In this document: piece by piece, positions 47,901 to 57,844 of the stretch | How positions within the stretch are numbered: the stretch's first letter is position 1 | Layout: each line of letters opens with the position of its first letter | Assembly (NCBI GenBank): GCA_032821775.1 | Contig: JAVLRN010000011.1 | Span: 1,488,001 to 1,552,000, forward strand | Direction: 5' to 3' | Length of the DNA stretch: 64,000 nucleotides | From: Sanguinoderma infundibulare | Taxonomy: Eukaryota; Basidiomycota; Agaricomycetes; Polyporales; Polyporaceae | The notes under the pieces: generated by a model | What the model was told of the DNA's origin: nothing | Databases searched by the model: none | What the model saw: the letters and a program-made list of their open reading frames with translations, nothing else | Position numbers and translations under genes: made by a program

Positions 47901-48204
47901 CGTGCTGAACAACCTCCCTGAGCCTCCGGCGACATGGACGACCGTGCCATCAGACACGACGTACGGATCTTCTCGCGGTCCTTACGTCTCCTCCGCCCGT
48001 CCTCCGCCTAGCCAAGAGTCCATCCCCCGTTCCCTCCAGTCAAACGGAGATGGCCTAGGCCTCACGTTCGAAGCCCCAAGCACGTCCTCCGCCGTTACTG
48101 GGAACGGGGAACAAGCTGCGGGCATCCACGCCCCACGCCCCGTCAACGGCCGTCGTGCCAGCCAGCTCATCGGGGGTTCGTGGAACACAAGAACCGGTCA
48201 CTAA
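44916..48204 (+). CDS. RING-finger/coiled-coil protein, paralog 2
   Basis: Exons 44916-45028, 45129-45375, 45447-45652 and 45729-48204 encode 1013 residues. It opens MLVVHPSSQCDVCLDAY, almost the same as MLVLHPNSRCDVCLEGY in paralog 1, with RING cysteines CDVC, CGHVFCYDC, CPMC and then FNPERIKKLHVDK. A coiled coil spans about residues 125-215 (RLERSHAELEDLREENARIK). The long tail is disordered: a PPPVIPPPVIPPPPIIPP run near residue 440, then Ser/His/Arg-rich sequence (HSSHSRQSSQSHHTS). Intron positions in the RING and after it match paralog 1. Probable ubiquitin ligase; substrate unknown. Confidence 0.8.
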
Positions 48205-48937
48205 AGCCGATCGTGTCGTCGTGCTGACTCCTCAACATGGCAACCGTCTTTGCCTCTCTACCCACACTGGACATCCGGTGTGTAACATTATTTACGTTCG
48301 GTGGAAAAAAATAGACACTCCTCTATGCGCTCCCTCTTTCGGTTTCTCCTTGGTCATCTTTAATTGTCGCGCGCATAATTCCTTGGTTGTCACCTTTACT
48401 CGCGTCATCTCATCCGAGTCCATCTAGTTGCTGTTACCCTCTGCTTGCTATCTCCACCCAATCTCTCCTGGCTGTCGTGCTACCCCGTCGTGTTCGCGTC
48501 GCGCATTTTACGCTTTACGTACTAGAATCTCCCCCAGTGGCTGTTGTTGTAGCTGATGTTCCTGCTCCCCCCGTTGTTGCTGCGCTGTAATTCCCCCCAC
48601 CCTGTAGCCGTTTTTCATGTAATCCCTGTAGTCTCCCGGGCTTGTTCGCTCATGGTTATCCCCGATCTTCGACCACCCGCCCCGAAGAGTACGCTATACC
48701 TGGCAACTTCTCACGTCATCTTAATGCATGGTTATGCTCTCCTGTCTGGGAGGATTTACGTTTATTTCCCTCTCTGGTCTCGGTCACGGTCTCGCTGTAC
48801 GATACCACGGTACCACCAATACCACGTTTACGATTACATACGATCCCCCCGCCGTCTACTGACAGACCCGGATTACGCGTTACCCATACATACGTACATG
48901 GCGCATTATGCAAGATTTATGACTTATGACTACTATC
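48205..48937. other. Convergent intergenic region
   Basis: A 733-nt AT-richer gap between the 3' ends of RING paralog 2 and the acyltransferase gene. It is T/C-rich on the plus strand, as expected of 3' untranslated sequence. No gene seen. Confidence 0.5.
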
Positions 48938-51318
48938 TTATGGCACGAACTCGTGCCTCTTCGCTGGCCCGACCTGCATCCACCCCTCGGCGCGCATCTT
49001 GGCGGACACGAGCCCGTGGAGGTACTTGGAATCGATCATGAACATCCACATCGAGCGCGTGGCCTCGGCGCGTGCGTCGAGCAGGGGGCGGATGAGCCTC
49101 CACGATGATACCGAGGGCGGATTGGGCGTGGCCACATGCGCGGGCGTGCCTTCGCGCCGCTTGATGTAAGGGTTCGGTGGAGCGACGTAAGGCGTCGTGT
49201 ATGGGGCGAGCTTCTCTCCCGTAAGCGAGCTCGACTGTGGCGGGAGCGCGCCGAGGAAGAGCTTGAGAGACGTAAGAAGCCGCTTGAACCTGCAGAGCAA
49301 GTCATTGCTTGCGCTCGGACGCAGCACATAGACGAAATCAGGAAACTTACTGCCTGTAGTTCGCTGTTGAGTAGATCGATTAACGCGATGCTCGACAACG
49401 AGAACACAGAAGGACTGAAACTTACAACCGACCCAATAGTCATGCCAGCGGGCGAGCAGGAAGCTCGTGACGTAGTAGACACCGAACACGCCAAGCGCCG
49501 CCTTGACCTTCGCTGCCGGCGCATCGTCCTCCCCCGTGAAGAACCAACGGCCCGTCGCCCAGAGCGACCGGAGGGCGGGGAGGAGCACCCTCGGCACCTG
49601 CTCGCCGAACCTGGCAAGGGGTCCGACAGAGTCTGCGATCAGCCCACGGATGATGACGCGCGTCACCGCGGCGTACGCCCCGGCCGCTGCGAGGCCGCCG
49701 AAGACGGTCTTGAACTGAGCCCATGCTTCCTGCTCTTCCGGCTTGCCGAGGATGCGGCCGGCGAACAGGCCGGCGATGTACGCGGGGATGTGGACGACGA
49801 GCGTGGGGAGGAAGAGGGCAAAGCGCGGGTGGAGGACGCTGATGAGCAGCTGGCGGACGACGATGGCGAGGGCGTGGGCCCAGCCGGGTCGCGTTTTGGT
49901 GTCGGGGAGGATGGCGTTCAGGGAGGAGTGCGAGACGTTGGCGTGGTAGAGGAGGGAGTGGTACTTGAGGAGGTCTTGTCGGGCTTTCACAGACGAGGGT
50001 GCGGCGTCCAGGTCGGTGAATTGGGTGATGAGGCTGTATGGTCCATCGATTCAGCGAAAAGCGATATCGCGAGCTGGTATGGGACGAACGTACTTCTGAG
50101 ATATCCAGACAAAGTGGGACGGCGGGAGCTCATCGTCAGCCCATAGAATATCCCTCGCCATTCTGATCGCATATTGTGTGTCCCTGCAGCAGACACGCTT
50201 TAACGGGGAGAAGCTTGGATGCGCGTATATGCGAGCCAACTCACCAGTCTGGGGCATTGATGGTCAAGGTCAAAAGACGCTTCTCGATCTCAGCGGTCAA
50301 TGCCTTGACAGTATCTCGAGAGTCGAGCTGGTCCTTGTCGCCATCCGCCGCATGCTCTTCTGCGAACGCCTCCACGTCAATGGGCTCCCCCCACCTTCAG
50401 ATCCGTCCGTCAGCGCTCCGAAACCAGGAAAAGAACACCCAGACTAGAACCGACCTAACGCAAACCTAAAGTTGACCAGCAAGGATTCCATTCCCCTGAC
50501 GTCAGATCCGACACGTGTAACGACGACCCTGGGCACATACATGCACTCACCTTGCTCTGGTACTGCGTGTTGTCCGTATACACCACGCCCACCGGCACGA
50601 TCTGCAGCCTCTTGCCCTGCCCACCCCTTGCCTCCCGCGCCCACTTGACATACTCGAGCGCCGCACGACTTGCGCCATCCTTCACCTGCGCAATGCACGG
50701 CTCGGTGTAGCTCGTGCCCTCCGGGAAGACGCCGATGACCTCCTCCCGGTCGAGGGCCTTGAAGGTCTCCTTGAAGAGCGCGGCGTTGACCCGCGATTGG
50801 GTTACCGACGGGCTGGCGTCCCCTGTCTGCTCGGAGGGGACGGGCGCGGCGTTCGGGTTGCGCGCGACGGGGATGCTGCCGGAGGAGAAGAGGACGGCGC
50901 CCACGAGCGGGTTCTTGAACAGAGTCGACTTTGCCCAAAAGCATACAGGACGCCTATGGGGGATCGTTACCGCTGGTGGATACAAAAGGACGAGGTGAGT
51001 GTTCCCGTCCTTAATTGACGGGCAGGGCGAAGTACTTACAAAGCGTCGCGATGTCGAGGATCTCATTATGGTGACAAGATGTTCTGATTCGGGTGAGAGC
51101 ACGTCAGTCATGTTGGGTTGGGAGTGGATCGTGAGGAGTGGCGGCATTGTCGCGGCAAGAGTAGAGGGATTGCCGGGGAAAAGGCTGGGATAGACGCACA
51201 TAATGAGGGGTCCGTCCGGCGGTACATTCTCGTCGCCGTCCACGTATACGTCCGAATAGTAGCGCAGGGACCAGTCTGATATTTGGCGAAGTCCACGGTA
51301 CACAAGCTTGAGGTCCAT
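48938..51318 (-). CDS. Glycerol-3-phosphate O-acyltransferase (SCT1/GPT2 type)
   Basis: Exons read: 51318-51200, 51083-51040, 50972-50551, a short exon near 50.46-50.51 kb, 50394-50245, 50183-50094, 50033-49426, 49363-49351 (13 nt) and 49289-48938; about 608 residues. The enzyme makes lysophosphatidate, the first step of glycerolipid synthesis, in the ER membrane. The PlsC motif HX4D is in CHHNEILD, and motif III is FPEGTSYTEP; GEPIDVEAF is a later block. Hydrophobic segments around HPRFALFLPTLVVHIPAYIAGLFAG and FGGLAAAGAYAAVTRVIIRGL fit membrane helices. The junction between 50551 and 50394 is not settled: no canonical splice choice keeps the frame without an extra short piece. Confidence 0.85.
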
Positions 51319-51703
51319 GTGGAGGCAAGAGGAGGCACACGATAGGAGACGTTGGTATGTTGCACTCCAGGAGGCAACCAACGTCATCCCACACAAATGA
51401 TCCGTCGCCGTCCCCGCCTCCAATCTCAGATCCTCACACTAGTACTTCTCGAGCTCGCGATGGGACGCACTGGCAGAAGGTGGAAGATATTTAATACAAA
51501 GCATAATCGCACACACTCTAAGCACACATGGAATCTGAGAAACACGGGCATCGACCACGGGGCAGGTCTTTGCACAAGCCAAAGAACCTGATGCGCGTCG
51601 AGCAGCGACCTCTGATCATTCCGCGCGCGGGACTAGCATGTACAGCAATACATAGTAGCAGCGCCCCGGGAGATGATGTTTTGTGTATGGCGAGATGCGG
51701 CGA

Positions 51704-52377
51704 TCACAGACGACGACCACGGCGACCACCCTGTAGGCATTCATAAGTCAGCAAATGGATAATATGATGACAGATTGAGCAGGCTAACGCACCTTGCGCC
51801 GAGTCGAGTCGGTGGGGATGGGGGTCACATCCTCAATACGGCCAATGCGCATTCCGGAACGGGCGAGCGCACGGAGGGCGGACTGGGCACCGGGACCAGG
51901 GGTCTTGGTGCCGGTTCCACCAGTGGCACGAAGCTTGATGTGGAGGGCGGTGATACCAACTTCGCGGCAGCGGGCAGCGACATCCTGAGCGGCAAGCATG
52001 GCCGCATAGGGGGAGGACTCGTCACGGTCAGCCTTGACCTTCATGCCACCTGGGATTAATACAATCAGTCAAGGGGTCCTCCCGGGAAACTAAGATACGG
52101 AGGAACGCACCAGTGACACGGGAGATGGTCTCCTTGCCGGAGAGATCGGTAACATGGACGAAGGTGTCGTTGAAGGAGGCATAGATGTGGGCAACGCCAA
52201 AGACGAGCTCGCCCTCGGCAACCTGGGGACCGAGCGCAACGGGCTCTTCCTTCGCGGCCTTGACCTTCTTGGGGGGCTACATCCAAGTTCTTGTCAGTCC
52301 ATCCACCCTGATTCCGGCTGATATCCTTCCAAACGCCAATCCCACATCTTTCAGGACGGTTCATGGACACTCACCAT
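51704..52377 (-). CDS. RPS14: 40S ribosomal protein uS11 (S14)
   Basis: Exons 52377-52375 (the ATG alone), 52276-52111, 52049-51793 and 51730-51704 give 150 residues, the usual length. uS11 sits on the platform of the small subunit near the mRNA exit. Conserved blocks: [52 protein letters not shown], and [19 protein letters not shown] with the basic end GRRGRRL. The ATG-only first exon followed by a 98-nt intron is common for fungal ribosomal protein genes. It lies upstream of, and on the same strand as, the acyltransferase gene, 385 nt apart. Confidence 0.97.
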
Positions 52378-53278
52378 GATGTTTAGGTCGTTGGGAGTCT
52401 TGAGGGAGGGTGCTTGAGGACGTTGGACGGCGGGACACCACAATCGACAAGATTTCTCCGGGCTCCTGGGCGCTACAAGGATTCAGTCATGTGGTTCGAA
52501 GGCGGTCCACGTGGTCAGCAGACGCGTCGCGTTCAAGCGCCCACCTACGCCCTCTGTCTCCTAGTCAGTCTTATCGAATCCGTTCTACGTTCTAATAAGA
52601 CCAAGTCGGGATATGTGCAGATCAAGTCCTATAAATCGAAAACTCATACAAGTACCATGGATGAATACCGAGCGCCTTCACGTCGCCAATGGTTGTCTGG
52701 CATATTCGTCCCCACACTGATGGTGGTCCCGTCCTTGGCTCCCAGGTGAGTGAACTCCCCTGATTAATCCCGCCATTCCTATAGGCTCATACACATAGCT
52801 CAGGGAATAGTACCCCATGCTCGAAACGCTTTGTTCAAGTCTGCTGCTGTGGGCTCTATTACACTCCATCCTCGATCCTCCTTAGTCCAGAGCCACTGAC
52901 GGCCGTGGCACTTCTCTTTCTCATGTATGCTCTATCCACTCTGCCAGCTCCTCCAAGGCGTCATATACCTCTCTATGCTGCGGTGGTGCACGACCTCTGA
53001 CAGTGGTGTCCAAGTCTCTGAGATCTCAGAGACAGAACGCCACTTGAGATAAGATGACTGTTGATAACAATCGTCCACCTGATCCCAACCTGATCCACCT
53101 AAACCTCGACCTCACCTTTAAGGACTGTCAGGACCCGGGTACGCAGTGTGTCGAGACTCGGTCCGTCTAGCCTCCCCTGCAGCATTCCCATATATACCAC
53201 ACCAGGCGTGGAATCCCTGCAAGAGTCGTCTTGCCCCTCGTCCCATCTTTTAATCCTCCACTTACTCGCTTGAACACC
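52378..53278. other. Divergent promoter region with palindrome
   Basis: A 901-nt gap between RPS14 and the small HTH gene. It contains the perfect 20-bp palindrome annotated at 53014-53033 and a repeated CCTGATCC motif near 53080-53097. No coding region recognised. Confidence 0.5.
53014..53033. promoter_or_regulatory. Perfect 20-bp palindrome upstream of the HTH gene
   Basis: GTCTCTGAGATCTCAGAGAC equals its own reverse complement over all 20 bases. It lies 246 nt before the ATG of the small HTH protein. Such sites often bind symmetric dimers, so it is a candidate operator-like element, but there is no direct evidence of binding. Confidence 0.4.
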
Positions 53279-53763
53279 ATGGCTCCTAACCCCCAGTGCG
53301 CCGCCCTTGCTGCTGCCAAGGAGAAGAAGGGTGAGTCAAAGCCTATCTACCCCCTTCTTTGCCGATCTACGTCCCGTTGCCCGTTGTCCATTCTAACGCC
53401 TGCCGATGCCCTCGCAAGCTTCATGTAACGCTGACCGCCTCTTCTCCTCCATCAGGTCTCTCCTACGGCCAGATCGCCCAATCGATCGGCCAGTCTGAGC
53501 AGCACGTCGTCGACGGTGCGTCCCACCTCTTGTCATTTTGCTCTCAACATATCGTCCTGAACTAACACCCTTTCCCCCAGTCTGCACCGGCAAGGTCGCC
53601 CCCACCCAGGCCGAGTTCAACGCGATCGCGAAGGCCCTTGACATCACCTCGCCGGTACGCCCTATTCCTATTCTTCCATCCGTTCCCTGCGGCGTGCCGT
53701 GTGTTGACATGATGCTATCGCCGTACTATAGCCCCCCGCGACCGCTGCGCACACCACCAAGTA
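53279..53763 (+). CDS. Small cyanase-like helix-turn-helix protein
   Basis: Exons 53279-53330, 53456-53515, 53581-53654 and 53731-53763 give 72 residues. The sequence (AAKEKKGLSYGQIAQSIGQS, VVDVCTGKVAPTQAEFNAIA) matches the N-terminal HTH domain of cyanate hydratase (CynS), but the chain stops at PPPATAAHTTK without the catalytic domain that holds the Arg, Glu and Ser of the active site. Thus it is not a cyanase. The HTH could bind DNA or serve in oligomerisation. The introns (125, 65 and 76 nt) are clear and all phases agree, so this is a complete short gene rather than a truncated one. Confidence 0.7.
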
Positions 53764-54254
53764 AGCGATATGGGCATGTTGTACGATTGAATTCGGTGTA
53801 TTACTACGAGTGTACAATTCGCAAAGCCGTCGTTGCTGTATCATATCCCTAAACCTCTCAGGCCGGATGGGCGGCTTAGGAAATGGGCGGAGCCCATCAA
53901 GAACCAATTGTTGTATTCCCCACAGGTAACTTGGTGTGATCTCTACCGGCACCCGTAAGTACACGGATCGGTTCGCTTGTACCAGGTAGCCGGAAGTGTG
54001 ACGCTCGATGGACAATTCTGTTCCGAAAGGTCGACTGGCCATTTGGGAAGTTGCAATCGGTAAGATGAGAATGCGAGTCTGCCGATGACCCTCCATGGAA
54101 AAGGTCAATTGTATACAGAATCACAGAGATCTCTCTAACACAGGCCTTCAATAAATAACGCTTAGTTCAGGACATACAAACTACACGGCATAGGCACCCG
54201 GCCGTCCACTCGATGGCCCGTACGCGGATCGCCACCCCTTCACCTCCTAAAACA
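53764..54254. other. Convergent intergenic region
   Basis: Gap of 491 nt between the 3' ends of the HTH gene and the DUF6534 gene. It would hold both 3' untranslated regions. Nothing else seen. Confidence 0.5.
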
Positions 54255-56339
54255 TCACCTTGGGTCAGTACAGACGGAAGAGTGGAGCCCCGGGATGTTA
54301 CATACTCCGTCGTCAACATCCTCGTGTGGATGTCTGTCCATCTTCGTGTCGGTGGTGGTCACAGTATGGACGTGGATCTAATGGAGATTAGTGTGCGTAA
54401 GTCTCGATGGAAAGCGGCACTCACCTCCCCACCGCGGCTGAACGGCGCCCGCTCAGGGAACGACGTAGCCGTGGAGTTGGATGTGTTCGAGAGCGGGATG
54501 GAGACCATCGCGCTGGCCGTCGCGCCTCGCAGGTATCCTCGAGCGTTGAGCGTCGCGAGCATCGAATTCAAGAACACTGTGGACGGTTAGTCATGAGAAG
54601 CGTTTTTAGCGGCATACACGGACAGGAGAAGACGGTGGCGTACGTACACTTCGGGAGAACGAAGTAGAAGGCGATGAACACAAAGTTGTCCGGCATGGTG
54701 GCGTACTAGACATGTCTCTGCTCAATTATTCCCTCTTGCGTCGCAAAAATCGGGGCACGCACGGTGATGAGGCATACGAGGGCGCAGAGACTGCAGCGGG
54801 ACCTGAACAGTCAACACACGGGGTCGCATGGAAGCGAATTGGACTCTCGCCTTGTCAGGGCACCAGTGTTGACGCTGTAAATGACCAATACGCGCAGAAT
54901 GCCGTCCGTTCTGTGTGCGGGGTGCGTCATCGGATCGAACGAGCAAAAACTGCAGACAGGAACCCACTTCGAGAACCCAGTCCTGCACCGAACCAGAATC
55001 ACACACATCGCGCTTGCGATGAGGACGTCCGCCACGACTCCAGCGCCGAAGCTCACATACAGGATGCTCTGGGTGAGATGTTCAGGACGGACATTTGAAC
55101 GCGTATTGATGAGACGTACCGCAATCTCGGAGAACGCTGCGAATGTGGGGACGTTGAGGCTATTTCCGTGAACGTCAGTGCATTTCCGAGGGTGGTTCAC
55201 GGGAAGGGATGGGCGCATACCCCTTGATAGCGAAAGCTATATTGAGAGTGCCAAAATCAGCTCGTTTGAAAGGCTGGCCGATGGTACGGTGGAGTGGACG
55301 TACATATGCTACCCCCTAGAAGCATTCGGTCACTGAGTCTAATCGATGGTCACGTGAAATATGCTTACCGAACACTGCCAGTGAGGACGCCATCTGTTTC
55401 GCGTCGTCAGAAAGGATGGGGGATGCCTTCCCATGCACTCACGATCGCAATGCACAGCAACCAATTGCCGTTGCTCACTACGCCCGGTCAGTTGTTAGAT
55501 CGGGGCGAGGTCAAGTTCGCGACCTGAGGTACTACTCACGCCTCCAAACCCGATGGCAGAAGATGCTGTGGAGCGGATAAGTACGCATGCTTCGGCTCAC
55601 ATGAAAAGAAACACCATACCTCCTGACCGTGAGGTCGCTGATTCCCTATGGGAAATGCGTCGTGAGATACATGCGTATCACTGAGTGCGACGATGCCAAC
55701 TTACTGTGGCTACAACCTGGGCCTGTGAATGATATTTTAATCATCTAGCGAATCGTCTTTGATCTATATGCGGATGGGCTGACCAATATGCTCCTAGAGT
55801 ATCATCAGTCGAAGACGAAGATAAGGTCGGTTAGTGGTGACGTACCATGTAGGCGTGGCGAGCACCCTGGCATTCGAGAAGTTGGTCACGGCGTAGTAGT
55901 ATATGGCGTGCACGACCAACGCCAAGTGGAGGCTATCCAGTATCCTGTCGATCGGTTAGGTCCAACCCTTGGTCCTAACCATACCTTGGCGAGGCAGTCT
56001 TACCACAAGAAGAATACCTGAAACATGCGATTGAGGGAACAGTTAATGCCATTTCAGAGTCGATGGCCACTGACCAGGAACTTCAAGAACACAGGATCCT
56101 TCGCGTTGCGCTTGAAGTAGATGTACGTCTGAACCACTGTGATACCATAGAAACTGCGTAGAGCCGCAGAGGTTAGGTGTTGTCTCATCTATTCGACCAG
56201 GGACCTTACCATGAAGTCGCGATAGTGCCTACATTCGAGGACAGTCATCCCGACGTCAGTAATTAACAAGGATGGCAAGTTTATAGAACATACCAAGGAA
56301 TGCGGCTCCAAGAGTGCTATCCAGTGCCAAGGAGGACAT
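54255..56339 (-). CDS. DUF6534-type fungal membrane protein, 20 exons
   Basis: Twenty exons of 46, 19, 79, 14, 99, 10, 18, 26, 26, 35, 25, 12, 16, 40, 101, 60, 28, 58, 152 and 123 nt (first 56339-56294, second 56228-56210, last ending at 54255) join to 328 residues with every phase consistent. Family blocks: TLGAAFLGTIATSCFYGITV then QTYIYFKR, VFFLWILDSLHLALVVHAIYYY, FCHRVWRLSNGNW, FGAGVVADVLIASAMCVIL, YSVNTGALTSLCALVCLIT, YATMPDNFVFIAFYFVLPK and SMLATLNAR. About seven hydrophobic segments suggest a receptor-like membrane topology. Function is unknown for the whole family. One intron (after GCCCTGACAAG) uses a GC donor. Confidence 0.85.
55954..55980. repeat. 27-nt hairpin inside an intron of the DUF6534 gene
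   Basis: On the coding strand the intron between exons 4 and 5 carries GGTTAGG-A-CCAA-GGG-TTGG-A-CCTAACC: 7 bp plus 4 bp of stem around a 3-nt loop. The right arm contains CTAAC, the best branch-site candidate of this 59-nt intron. Confidence 0.6.
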
Positions 56340-57844
56340 CCTGGGATGAGTAGGGCAGGAGCGGGAGGGTCCACAGCAGGACGCATGGGCTGCCCGTAGG
56401 CTTATAAGAAAGACCCACGTCAGTCCCGTCAAATAAGAGGCAAGACGCAGGCGATGGGAGCGGTCCAGATACCGCGTTGACACGGAAGACGGATGGCAGA
56501 CGTCTAGAGACTCTCACCTACAAGGACGGTGGGAGCCGACTCGGGACCACACATGAGGCACAATTCGCGCAAAAGCACGTACCGCACTTGACAATGTTCC
56601 AGATACGCATACTTATAGCGCAAAGTATGCTTGTCCAGCTGCCAAAAATCGCCTTTACTCGCATGTCGACCGTTCAACTCGTGTCCACTCACCTACTGAA
56701 GGGGTTGACCCATAAGCGAACTACGAAGCGTGTGTGCACAGCAACGAGTTGCTAAAGCGGCTCTGATCCAGACGTAGCACCTTCTGGCGATGATACCGTC
56801 GAGTGGATAAGCAACAGCGAGGCACATTACTCTCTTCGTGGATGGATGGGCGGGGAGGAGGACCGGCGGGGGCTTCTTGTGCCTGCATCCATCCGAAAGC
56901 AAGGTTCTGCGGTATTAGTCAGCCATCGACATCGTCGGATGCCCAAGCTATCATGATACGCACCCTGTATAAGGGAGCGCGAGGATCCTGGTGGTGATTG
57001 ACTGATGTACGAACTACAGACTTGCTTCTGCGGCCGTCCGCTTAGCCACCGCACTCTTCAGGACTATCGCTCTGTCAGTGAGGCTTTTCCTCATAACAGA
57101 TGCAATCACTGATACGTTGGCTCCAATCTGTCCGTCAATCATCCTACGGGAATTCCATGTCGATCGGTGCTACCTGCCACGCTCCCCATTAAGTACCTCG
57201 AAGCCTTACTGTCAGTGGACACAAACAGACACAAACGAGATGATGAACAGTTCGATCATCCGCGCCGGACCTGTGGAGGCATCGCCTTCAGGGTTGGCGA
57301 TAGCGTTTACTTGAATGGACGTATGAGCGCCACCGGTTCCCAAGAGAAAAATCCGCTGAGCATCCGGCAAGCCCATTCAAGTCGACACTGTCCTCCAACA
57401 ATGTCGCCCACTTGCGAGTATGAACCGGAGACTGATGTAGAGAAAGCCGTCCAAGGCTCGGAAGCGGGACAAGTAGGACATTGAAGTGTGACGACGAAAA
57501 TGTCTGGGCTGCTTTCAAGCACGACGATAATACTGTCGTCTCTGCGACTGTCACGCCGGGCCCTGCAGTCTGAAGGAGTGGCAGAAACGCGTGGGTATGG
57601 CACAAAAAAGCTTTCTAAAGACATAATGCTCACTCTTTCACCCTTCTCAAACGCCTGAAGCGTACTCATGGATAACAGGTGACATTAGTTCATCGAGAAT
57701 TACATACAACATTTACTATGGCGCGGTGCTAGTATATATCTTCATGAGTATCACTTCGGACAAGACCTGTAGGTTTAGTTCGTCAGTTGAACACATACGC
57801 AATCAGTACTGCTGAGGACCCGACCTTCTCCGTTCGCCGGATAA
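56340..57844. other. Intergenic region, mostly unassigned
   Basis: Gap of 1.5 kb between the DUF6534 gene and the methyltransferase gene, both minus strand. I looked for a second DUF6534-type gene here and found none that splices in frame. One uncharacterised frame is annotated separately; a TATATAT motif lies near 57733. Confidence 0.4.
57307..57669 (-). CDS. Unrecognised 120-codon open frame
   Basis: ATG at 57669 (MSTLQAFEKGERVSIMSLES) to TAA at 57307, uninterrupted, 120 residues, no domain recognised. A TATATA-like motif lies some 65 nt upstream on this strand. Codon use is not strongly biased. It may be a small gene, the remnant of one, or chance. Confidence 0.2.
   Translation of the reverse strand: MSTLQAFEKGERVSIMSLESFFVPYPRVSATPSDCRARRDSRRDDSIIVVLESSPDIFVVTLQCPTCPASEPWTAFSTSVSGSYSQVGDIVGGQCRLEWACRMLSGFFSWEPVALIRPFK

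Noticed and set aside
56693..57160. Second DUF6534-type gene upstream of the first
   Set aside because: Single phrases such as SNSLL looked similar to the family, but no set of splice sites gave more than one short matching block.
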